Shown: piece after piece, positions 53,748 through 60,908 of the stretch
How positions within the stretch are numbered: position 1 is the first letter of the stretch
How the letters are laid out: each line of letters opens with the position of its first letter
Assembly (NCBI GenBank): GCA_035303945.1
Contig: DATGQZ010000017.1
Location: 26,824 to 90,823, forward strand
DNA: 64,000 bases
Source: DATGMS01 sp035303945
GTDB taxonomy: Bacteria; Bacteroidota; Bacteroidia; Cytophagales; Cyclobacteriaceae
Reading direction: 5' to 3'
The notes under the pieces: generated by a model
The model's input: only the letters and a program-made list of their open reading frames with translations
Told to the model about the DNA's origin: nothing
Databases searched by the model: none
Program-made: the position numbers and the translations under genes

Positions 53748-56109
53748 AACCCAAGAGACCATGAAAAAGCTTTCGAAACCCATTGCCGCTATGAAGCCTC
53801 GCTATGAAGTGATCATCGTAGGATCGGGCTATGGAGGCAGTATTGCGGCCAGCCGTATGTCCCGCTGTGGACTGGATGTTTGTCTCCTGGAAAAGGGAAA
53901 AGAATTTTTGCCAGGGGATTTTCCACGCACACTAAAAGAAGCAGCCCTTGAGATGCAATTTAACAAAGGCAGGACACAAACCGGAGCAGAAAACGGTTTG
54001 TACGAATTTACTGTAGGAAGTGAAATTAGTGTCTTTAAGGGATGTGGATTAGGAGGTACTTCTCTGGTTAATGCCAATGTCTCTATCAAACCGGATCCGA
54101 GGGTTATGGAAGATCCCCGTTGGCCGGAGGCAATTAGAAATGATATTGCTTCATTTGAAGAAGGTATGGACCTTGCCTGGAACATGTTGCAACCTAACCC
54201 CTATCCTGAAAACCAAAATGGTTATCCAATATTGGAAAAGACCGAGGCAATGCGGAAATCCGCTGAATTTATGTCAGAGCAATTCCGGTTATTAGACATC
54301 AATGTCACTTTTGAAGATAAATTGCCCAATCAAGTCGGCGTACATCAACCCAAATGTATCAATTGTGGAGACTGCGTGACTGGCTGTAATGTAGGGGCCA
54401 AAAATACAACCGCGATGAATTACCTTCCTGATGCGGTGAACCATGGAGCCGAAATTTTTACCAACATAAAGGTAATTTATATCAGTCGAAGCAGAGGATT
54501 ATGGCAGGTGTATTTTGAGGTAATGAATGCTGGCAGGGACAAGTTTGAGTCCCCTCCCATGTTTATTGAAGCTGAAAATGTAATTCTCTCTGCCGGTTCA
54601 TTGGGAAGTACAGAGATTCTGCTTCGCTCGGCGCAAAAAGGCTTGGCCCTTTCAGACAAATTGGGACAGCGGTTTACGGGTAATGGTGATGTACTGGGTT
54701 TTGGCTACAACAATGACGTCCCCATTCACGGTATCGGTTTGGGCAACAAAATTGACGGAAAAATAGCGGAAGTAGGCCCCTGTATCACCAGTGTCATTGA
54801 TATGCGAGGGCGCGCTAAGCTCGAAGACGGCTTGACCCTTGAAGAAGGTACGGTGCCAGGCCCTATTCGTTCTATTTTAGCTAGTTCTTTGGTAACCTTT
54901 TCAAGGCTAATTGGCAAAGACTCCGACCGCGGCATTAAAGATTATTTTCAGGAAAAATGGCGCGAGGTAAAAAGCTTGTTGAGAGGTCCCTTCCATGGAG
55001 CCGTAGATCATACACAAATTTACCTCGTCATGTGCCATGATGATGGAAATGGCGAAATGGAACTAAAAGATGACCGACTCAATATACACTGGCAGGATGT
55101 AGGAAAACAAAACATCTTCAAAAAGGTTAGTGGAGAGTTAGCCGCAGCTACTACTGCCCTGGGTGGAAACATCATCCCCAACCCCACCTGGACAAAAATG
55201 CTGAACTATGATCTGGTGACAGTGCATCCGTTGGGCGGCTGCCCCATGGCTGATGATGCCACCCAAGGGGTGGTGGATCATAAAGGACAAGTCTTCAGCG
55301 GTAGAGAAGGATCAGACCTTCATCCTGGCTTATTTGTCATGGATGGTGCTGTTATCCCTAGACCAATAGGCACCAACCCCTTACTGACCATCAGCGCTCT
55401 CGCTGAAAGAAGCTGTAAAATTATCGCTGCTGGATTGGGTCGAAAAATAGATTACTCCTTTCAGGCATTTGAGAAGGTATCCGGACATCAGGGTGCAAAA
55501 ACGGTCGGCATTCAATTTACAGAGACGATGAAGGGATATTTCTCTACTTTCGAAAAGACGGATTATCAGCGGGCTTATATCAAAGGTAAGGAGGATAATT
55601 CACCATTCGAGTTTACCTTAACGATTCAAACGGAGGATGTGGATTCCCTTATACAAATTCAAGAGCATGAAGCAGGTCTTATAGGAACCATGAAAGCCCC
55701 TGCGCTTTCGCCTTTTCCACTAACAGCTTTAAAGGGTGTATTTAATCTGTTTACAGCAGATGCCAGCAATCCAGAAAGCAAAAAAATGTTGTACAGTGCC
55801 AATCTGATCAGCCAAGAGGGGGAAGTCTTCTTTTTTGAAGGTTTTAAAGAAGTGCAGAACGACAAAGGTGTAGATGTATGGAAAGATACCACCACCTTAT
55901 TTATCAGGGTATATGAAGGCAATTCAAATTCAGGTAAGCTTGTTGGAATAGGAAGGTTACATATAGAAATACCTGATTTTATGAAGCAATTGAAAACAAT
56001 TCAAGCACTTCACGCTTCCTCTAAAAAGCAAGGCTTGGCAGCTATTTCAAAGTTTGCAAGGTTTTTTGCGGGGAATGTTTATCAAACGTACTTTAGAAAA
56101 TTAAGATAA
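53731..56109 (+). CDS. GMC-family FAD oxidoreductase (cholesterol-oxidase-like) with an FeS-type Cys cluster
   Basis: FAD-dependent oxidoreductase of 792 aa. The Rossmann dinucleotide site is GSGYGGSIAAS (Gly31-Gly36). A ferredoxin-like CINCGDCVTGC motif gives Cys209, Cys212, Cys215 and Cys219 (Cx2Cx2Cx3C), as seen in some bacterial GMC enzymes. The GMC C-terminal signature has His499 (VHPLGGCPM) and Asn549 (IGTNPLLT), the usual catalytic pair. The last 190 residues (about 600-792) form an extra beta-rich domain of unknown role. No signal peptide is visible, so it acts inside the cell. Oxidation of a hydroxylated lipid or sterol is the natural guess. Last gene of the operon, followed by a hairpin. 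Confidence 0.9.
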   Translation: MNNTIETQETMKKLSKPIAAMKPRYEVIIVGSGYGGSIAASRMSRCGLDVCLLEKGKEFLPGDFPRTLKEAALEMQFNKGRTQTGAENGLYEFTVGSEISVFKGCGLGGTSLVNANVSIKPDPRVMEDPRWPEAIRNDIASFEEGMDLAWNMLQPNPYPENQNGYPILEKTEAMRKSAEFMSEQFRLLDINVTFEDKLPNQVGVHQPKCINCGDCVTGCNVGAKNTTAMNYLPDAVNHGAEIFTNIKVIYISRSRGLWQVYFEVMNAGRDKFESPPMFIEAENVILSAGSLGSTEILLRSAQKGLALSDKLGQRFTGNGDVLGFGYNNDVPIHGIGLGNKIDGKIAEVGPCITSVIDMRGRAKLEDGLTLEEGTVPGPIRSILASSLVTFSRLIGKDSDRGIKDYFQEKWREVKSLLRGPFHGAVDHTQIYLVMCHDDGNGEMELKDDRLNIHWQDVGKQNIFKKVSGELAAATTALGGNIIPNPTWTKMLNYDLVTVHPLGGCPMADDATQGVVDHKGQVFSGREGSDLHPGLFVMDGAVIPRPIGTNPLLTISALAERSCKIIAAGLGRKIDYSFQAFEKVSGHQGAKTVGIQFTETMKGYFSTFEKTDYQRAYIKGKEDNSPFEFTLTIQTEDVDSLIQIQEHEAGLIGTMKAPALSPFPLTALKGVFNLFTADASNPESKKMLYSANLISQEGEVFFFEGFKEVQNDKGVDVWKDTTTLFIRVYEGNSNSGKLVGIGRLHIEIPDFMKQLKTIQALHASSKKQGLAAISKFARFFAGNVYQTYFRKLR

Positions 56110-56118
56110 TATGGTAAT

Positions 56119-56144
56119 GCAGAGATAGTTATAGCCATCTCTGC
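56119..56144 (+). terminator. Hairpin after the lipid-type operon
   Basis: GCAGAGAT (56119-56126) pairs with ATCTCTGC (56137-56144), an 8-bp stem with a 10-nt loop, ten bases past the GMC stop codon. The tail is only moderately T-rich. The following 175 bases to the DUF3109 gene show no further gene. Confidence 0.65.
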
Positions 56145-56320
56145 TTAAGTCATTCTTCAATTAATTAGTGAGGTAATCCCATTTACTAATGATACTTCCT
56201 CATGCCTATCCTTTGGCACAAACCATACGCTGAGCAGCAGTTGAAGGACCTTCTGATGCAGCTGTTCCTATTTGAATCCGGTTAGAGAAAATTAGGATGA
56301 AGGAAATAAACCGCATTTAC

Positions 56321-56887
56321 TTAGGCCCCTTCTATCTCCTGTACCAACTCGGCGTACCATTCCTCCCCATATTTGCGCGTCAGAGGCTCCTTTAAAAATT
56401 TATAAATGGGAACACCTAATTTATTTCCCAACACGCAGGCCGCAGCACAAATATCCCAACGATCGTAGTTCAGTGCATCAAAGTCGTCATACTTGGTAAT
56501 CCTGATGGGATATAAATGACAGCTAATGGGTTTTTTGTAATTAATCTTGCCGTCCAAGTATGCCTGCTCTATACCGCATTTGAGCATGCCTTTTTCATCT
56601 GTAAGCGCGTAGGCACAGGCACCATTATCCCCTATGGTAGGCGTCACCTTATCCCCATCCCGATCATACACCCAAGTTCCTTGACGCTCAATAGTAGCAA
56701 CGCCCTCTTCTGACAAATAATCTTTGATTTGGGGATATATTTCATGCAGTATATCCGTTTCCTCATCATCCAACGGTGCTCCCGCATCTCCTTCTACACA
56801 ACACGCCCCTTTGCATTTCTCGAGATCACATACAAAGAAGTTCTCCTTAACATCATCACTGATCACCGCCTTGCCCACTAGTATCAT
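56321..56887 (-). CDS. DUF3109 family Cys-rich protein
   Basis: Protein of 188 aa of the DUF3109 family, probably binding a metal or FeS cluster through conserved Cys (VCDLEKCKGACCVEGDAG near the N-terminus, ACAYAL, LKCGIEQAY, SCHLYPIRI and ICAAACVLG). It resembles the CxxCxxxCC-type YkgJ-like zinc/iron-binding proteins. Function unknown. On the minus strand 19-27 bases before the ATG there is an exact -7 box (CAAAGGTA at 56907-56914) but no matching -33 element. Confidence 0.9.
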   Translation of the reverse strand: MILVGKAVISDDVKENFFVCDLEKCKGACCVEGDAGAPLDDEETDILHEIYPQIKDYLSEEGVATIERQGTWVYDRDGDKVTPTIGDNGACAYALTDEKGMLKCGIEQAYLDGKINYKKPISCHLYPIRITKYDDFDALNYDRWDICAAACVLGNKLGVPIYKFLKEPLTRKYGEEWYAELVQEIEGA

Positions 56888-57020
56888 AATTCCTGCTATT
56901 AAACCACAAAGGTAAGGATTTTAAGAAGAATTCTTAGAACCTACTCACATCCTGGAGCAAACAAATGGCTGAAAACGAAACACAAAGCACGAAAATCATG
57001 TCTTTAGAATTAAAAAGGTT

Positions 57021-57028
57021 TATTTTTG
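57021..57028 (+). promoter_or_regulatory. Promoter -7 box of rnpB
   Basis: TATTTTTG at 57021-57028 matches TAnnTTTG exactly and lies just 2-3 bases before the predicted 5' end of the RNase P RNA, as expected for a -7 element. The -33 element is weak. Confidence 0.55.
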
Positions 57029-57030
57029 CA

Positions 57031-57436
57031 GGTGCAAGCCGGCCTGTCGCTGTTCCGTATATCGGAAAAGAGGAAAGTCCGGGCAACATAGAGCGCCATA
57101 CTTCCTAACAGGAAGGGGCTGTGCTGGCGACGGCACAGTCACAGCTAGTGCCACAGAAAATATACCGCCTCGCTTGCGAGGTAAGGGTGAAAAGGTGGGG
57201 TAAGAGCCCACCGGGTGCCGGGCGACCGGCATTGCATGGTAAACCTTATGGGTTGAAAGATCAAATAGGCCCTGATCAAGAGCTGCTCGTTCAATTCTTT
57301 CGACTATGTTGAAAAGAAAATCAGGGTGGGTAGATCGATGGATTCCTGCCGTGAGGCAGGAACTAGATAAATGACAGGCACTTCCACAGCGGGCAACTGC
57401 CGACGAAGTACAGAACCCGGCTTACAGGCTTGCACT
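57031..57436 (+). ncRNA. rnpB: RNase P RNA (bacterial type A)
   Basis: Catalytic RNA of about 406 nt that matures tRNA 5' ends. The 5' end GGTGCAAGCC pairs with the 3' end GGCTTGCAC to form helix P1. The universally conserved segments are visible: GAGGAAAGTCC at 57070-57080 (CR-I), the GGTAAGGGTGAAAAGGTG and AGAGCCCACCG region around 57180-57215, ATGGTAAACC near 57236, AGATAAATGAC near 57365 and CAGAACCCGGCTTA at 57411-57424 (CR-V). The T-run after 57435 probably ends transcription. Short open frames across it on both strands are spurious. Confidence 0.95.
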
Positions 57437-57461
57437 TTTTTTCTTTTTAACAAACCACTTT

Positions 57462-58619
57462 ATGGCGAAAATACTGATCATCGATGATGAAAAAATCATC
57501 AGAGCTACTTTAAAGGAAATACTGGAGTACGAACACCATGAGATTTTTGAGGCCCAAGATGGGGAGGAAGGGATAAGAATGATTGAAGAGGAGGATTTTG
57601 ATCTGGTGCTTTGTGATGTCAAAATGCCTAAAATGGATGGTCTTGAGGTGTTGGACAGGGCGAATGCCATGGATAAAGCCACCCAGTTTATCATGATCTC
57701 CGCCCATGGTTCGATTGAGACTGCAGTGGAAGCAACAAAAAAAGGGGCTTTTGATTTTATCCCTAAGCCTCCGGATCTTAACCGTTTGTTGTTGACCGTA
57801 CGCAATGCTCTGGAAAAAAACAGTCTGATGTCTGAAACAGCAGTGCTCAAGAAAAAACTGTCCCGAAAACTTGACATGGTAGGTACTTCGCCAGCACTGC
57901 AAAGGGTAAAAGACACCATTGAAAAAGTAGCTCCTACCGATGCGCGTGTACTGATCACCGGGCCAAATGGATCAGGAAAAGAACTTGTAGCCCATTGGAT
58001 TCATCAAAAAAGCAATCGGTCCAAAGCTCCTTTTGTAGCAGTCAATTGCGCTTCTATACCCTCCGAACTAATTGAAAGCGAGCTGTTTGGTCATGAAAAA
58101 GGTTCATTTACCTCTGCCATAAAACAACGCATCGGCAAATTTGAGCAAGCCAGTGGGGGCACCCTCTTTTTAGATGAGATAGGTGACATGAGCTTATCTG
58201 CTCAAGCCAAAGTGCTACGTGCCTTGCAAGAACATCACATCACCAGGGTCGGCGGAGACAAGGACATCAAGGTGGATGTAAGGGTGGTGGCTGCCACAAA
58301 TAAAGATCTTAAAAAGGAAATCGAGGCAGGAAACTTCCGTGAAGACTTGTACCATAGGTTAAGTGTCATCGTCATCAACGTGCCACCCCTCAAGGATAGG
58401 AAGGAAGACATCCCCTTGCTGGTAGAAAGGTTTTTGCAAGACTTAGCCAAAGAATACGGTACTGCCAAAAAGAAAATAGATAAAGACGCCATGGCTAGGC
58501 TTCAGGAAATCCCTTGGACCGGCAACATCAGAGAACTACGGAATGTGGTGGAGCGGCTTATGATTCTTGGCGACAAAAGAATTACCTTGGAAGACATAAA
58601 AAAATACGCCGATTACTAG
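57462..58619 (+). CDS. NtrC/NtrX-like response regulator: receiver + AAA+ domain, no DNA-binding domain
   Basis: Regulator of 385 aa. The receiver (about 3-118) has the acidic pair in LIIDDEK and phospho-acceptor Asp52 (LCDVKMPKMDG). The sigma-54-interaction AAA+ domain (about 140-365) has Walker A GPNGSGKE (167-174) and Walker B LFLDEIGD (Asp238, Glu239), with the Arg-finger region RLQEIPWTGNIRELRNVVERL. Two oddities are visible: the sigma-54-contact loop reads GSFTSA (214-219) instead of GAFTGA, and the protein stops right after the AAA+ lid with no Fis-type helix-turn-helix. It begins about 25 bases after rnpB. A shared terminator covers its stop codon. Confidence 0.9.
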   Translation: MAKILIIDDEKIIRATLKEILEYEHHEIFEAQDGEEGIRMIEEEDFDLVLCDVKMPKMDGLEVLDRANAMDKATQFIMISAHGSIETAVEATKKGAFDFIPKPPDLNRLLLTVRNALEKNSLMSETAVLKKKLSRKLDMVGTSPALQRVKDTIEKVAPTDARVLITGPNGSGKELVAHWIHQKSNRSKAPFVAVNCASIPSELIESELFGHEKGSFTSAIKQRIGKFEQASGGTLFLDEIGDMSLSAQAKVLRALQEHHITRVGGDKDIKVDVRVVAATNKDLKKEIEAGNFREDLYHRLSVIVINVPPLKDRKEDIPLLVERFLQDLAKEYGTAKKKIDKDAMARLQEIPWTGNIRELRNVVERLMILGDKRITLEDIKKYADY

Positions 58620-58633
58620 TCGGCGTATTTTTT
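58600..58633 (+). terminator. Bidirectional terminator overlapping two stop codons
   Basis: AAAAATACGCCGA (58600-58612) pairs with TCGGCGTATTTTT (58620-58632), a 13-bp stem with a 7-nt loop, A-run before and T-run after. The loop contains the TAG of the NtrC-like gene, and the right arm touches the stop codon of the small lipoprotein on the minus strand, so it serves both convergent genes. Confidence 0.9.
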
Positions 58634-58751
58634 ATCCTCTGGCCTCTGATGCCTCCATTGCCTTTGCATAGGCTGGGCAGGGCTTACTGGATGCACATGC
58701 CCCAAGGGCCAACAATCCAACGCTAACTAGTATTACGGCTAATCTTCTCAT
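58632..58751 (-). CDS. Very small lipoprotein (39 aa)
   Basis: A 39-codon gene on the minus strand, ATG 58751-58749 to TAA 58634-58632. The product starts MRRLAVILVSVGLLALGAC, a complete lipoprotein signal with lipobox Cys19 (LGAC), followed by the 20-residue mature tail ASSKPCPAYAKAMEASEARG. The CPAY motif recurs in short Bacteroidota lipoproteins as I recall them. The matching downstream terminator, which overlaps its stop codon, supports it as a real expressed gene. Function unknown. Confidence 0.72.
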   Translation of the reverse strand: MRRLAVILVSVGLLALGACASSKPCPAYAKAMEASEARG

Positions 58752-58919
58752 TCGCTTGTTATTACTTAAATTCAAATATGATTAATTCTTAAGGGATTTA
58801 CAAAATAGGCAGATGCAAATTGTCTTATTAACATTGACAACTCTCTCTAACTGCCAGTCCGAATTTGCGCCTCCAATTCTTCTTAGACAAATACCATTCC
58901 ACGGTTAATGTAAACAGGG

Positions 58920-59909
58920 TCAATTGACCATCAAGTTGCAACCTCTGATCTCACTGTTATCAAAACGACCGAGTACTTCCAAATTTCCCGCTGCATCGTA
59001 ACGTCCTAGATCTTGGGTTTCAATAAATGCGCAGGAATGAAAATTAGCTAGATCGATGATATTAATTCCGCCTTGGGTCCTGCTGCTCCAGGACAGGGGA
59101 TCATGTGTATCACGAAGAAAAACCCTCATGTAAATGGGTAGGGAATATTTTCCCATACCATCCGAATAAGCCTGGGACATCAATTCTGTCATCCCATATT
59201 CCGAATGAATACGATCAACGCCAAAGCTTGTGCAAAGGATAGCATGAACCTCTTCCCTGATCATCTCTTTTCTTTTACCCTTCATTCCACCAGTTTCCAT
59301 GACGATAAGGTTGGGCAATTTGGGCAACTCCTTTTCAGCAAGATCCAATAAAGCGAAGGTGACTCCCAGCAATATCACCGGCTTGGGATTTTTAGTTAGC
59401 AGATGCAATTTTTCTATTAATGCTTCATGGTTGTAGAGGTAAAATCCCGAATGGTCGGAGCCACTTTGCCTGATAAAATAATCAGCCATCGCCACCAAAG
59501 AACTGCCCTTTCTTTCCAGATAAGCTGGCAGCAAGGCCAGGATATGGTATTTGCTTAGTGGACCGTATTGGGCTTCAAAAATTCGTTGGGTATGTTGTAG
59601 ATAAAACGTTTCGGACCAGATATAATGTCTGCTGGTGATAGCACCCGTAGTTCCACTGCTCGAATAATAGTTTATAAAATCCTGCTGTTGACCACTTACA
59701 ACCTGATGTGATTTAAAGAACTGTATAGGCAGGAACGGTATCTGATCGACACGTTCAATACCGTTTATGTTTGTACCTCTAGCTTCAAGATAATGACGGT
59801 ATACCGCATTGGACTGTGCTTGGAAACGAAACAGCTCCAATGCCATTGCCTCAAAGTCAAAACCTGCTGGATTATGTAACCGGCTTGAAAAACTTTTGAA
59901 ATAATCCAT
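58920..59909 (-). CDS. LuxE-like acyl-protein synthetase / acyltransferase
   Basis: Adenylate-forming-type enzyme of 329 aa resembling LuxE, the acyl-protein synthetase that activates a fatty acid and loads it on a Cys of itself or a partner. The AMP-site-like motif is YYSSSGTTGAITSRH, and later stretches include VMETGGMKGKRKEMIREEVH, RIHSEYGMTELMSQAYS and IIDLANFHSCAFIETQDLGRY. The start at ATG 59909 (MDYFKSF) is preferred over one seven codons upstream. No luxC, luxD or luciferase genes are nearby, so it is not bioluminescence. It is divergent from a lipoprotein gene with a 72-base spacer. Confidence 0.88.
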   Translation of the reverse strand: MDYFKSFSSRLHNPAGFDFEAMALELFRFQAQSNAVYRHYLEARGTNINGIERVDQIPFLPIQFFKSHQVVSGQQQDFINYYSSSGTTGAITSRHYIWSETFYLQHTQRIFEAQYGPLSKYHILALLPAYLERKGSSLVAMADYFIRQSGSDHSGFYLYNHEALIEKLHLLTKNPKPVILLGVTFALLDLAEKELPKLPNLIVMETGGMKGKRKEMIREEVHAILCTSFGVDRIHSEYGMTELMSQAYSDGMGKYSLPIYMRVFLRDTHDPLSWSSRTQGGINIIDLANFHSCAFIETQDLGRYDAAGNLEVLGRFDNSEIRGCNLMVN

Positions 59910-59981
59910 CGTTTTAACTTTTGTGAGCAATTTTTAGCACTTTTATAAGTAGATTACAAATTGTAAATTTACGCTTTCCCC

Positions 59982-60653
59982 ATGAAGGTCAAAAGTTATA
60001 CATATACATTATTGTTTGCCGCTTTATTGGCCACGAGTTGCGTGTCACCTCCGGATGATTTTCCTTCTGTCCCCCAGATTAATTTTAAGGACATGGAATA
60101 TATAGAAACCAACTCGTCGGATTCGCTTATCATTGCCATCAACTTTAAAGATGCGGAAGGCGACTTGGGCTTGGATCCTAAGGAAGTGAACCCACCGTTT
60201 CATCCCTTGGATTACCAAAGGCATCCGAACGGTGACCTTGTGACTTATGGCACTCGTCCCCCGGAAGCACCCTCGTTCAACAACAGAGATTGGGTCATAG
60301 GGCCTTTAGTAGGAACCGAAATTGTCAACGACACCATCTGGGTCAAAGTCAACCCGGACCAGTATAATATCTTTGTAAAGTTCTTTATCAAGAGAGGCGG
60401 GAATTACACAGAGTACGATTTTTCAGGTCCACCATTTTACTCCTCCTTTAACGGACGCTTTCCGAGAATTCTTACGGAAGATAAAGACAGGGCTATAGAA
60501 GGCACCATCAAGTATGCCATGCTGTCTTTAGGCTGGAACTCGATCTTCCGGAATGACACCCTTCGGATCGATGTGCAGATCCAGGACAGAAACCTCAATA
60601 AGAGCAATATCGTGTCTTCGCCGGACTTTACCTTACCGCAGATACGAAGGTGA
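59982..60653 (+). CDS. Lipoprotein of unknown function
   Basis: Predicted lipoprotein of 223 aa (Cys20 in LATSCVSP). The mature part reads like an extracellular beta-sandwich: INFKDMEYIETNSSDSLIIAINFKDAEGDLGL near the N-terminus, an acidic DAEGDLGLD turn that could bind calcium, and a C-terminal DTLRIDVQIQDRNLNKSN. No enzyme motif is seen and I do not recognise a characterised family. It is divergent from the LuxE-like gene, and the two may share a regulatory spacer. Confidence 0.75.
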   Translation: MKVKSYTYTLLFAALLATSCVSPPDDFPSVPQINFKDMEYIETNSSDSLIIAINFKDAEGDLGLDPKEVNPPFHPLDYQRHPNGDLVTYGTRPPEAPSFNNRDWVIGPLVGTEIVNDTIWVKVNPDQYNIFVKFFIKRGGNYTEYDFSGPPFYSSFNGRFPRILTEDKDRAIEGTIKYAMLSLGWNSIFRNDTLRIDVQIQDRNLNKSNIVSSPDFTLPQIRR

Positions 60654-60688
60654 GATTGGTTAATGGTTGATTGAGTTTTTGGATCTGG

Positions 60689-60721
60689 GGTTGTTGGGTT
60701 GAGAAGTTGAAGAGTTGAAAG
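60689..60721 (+). repeat. Low-complexity GTTGA-type tandem repeat
   Basis: In the 255-base gap between the lipoprotein and the E1 gene, a run of degenerate GTTG-containing units (GTTGTTGGGTTGAGAAGTTG then AAGAGTTGAAAG) covers about 33 bases. No gene or terminator is seen in the rest of the gap. Confidence 0.5.
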
Positions 60722-60908
60722 TTTTCGCTGGCTGCCTTCCCGGTCGGCCTATTGGTCTCCATGACAGAAAATCTATAAAGATAATCCTAGGGAAATCTTG
60801 AGGATATCAATAAGCACATGTAAACACAAAAGCCGCCCAAACTCATCAGTAGCTAACTTCATCGTCTGTGTGTCGAACATCCTTTAGGGTAACTACACAT
60901 GCATGCTC

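Noticed and set aside
56150..56320. Possible remnant of a gene between the GMC and DUF3109 genes
   Set aside because: A short open stretch on the minus strand lacks a start codon and recognisable sequence; treated as plain spacer.
57020..57312. Short open frames on both strands in the 57.0-57.3 kb region
   Set aside because: They lie in the RNase P RNA, which explains all the conservation seen there.
58920..59909. Reading the LuxE-like gene as part of a bioluminescence operon
   Set aside because: No luxA, luxB, luxC or luxD homologue is present on either side.
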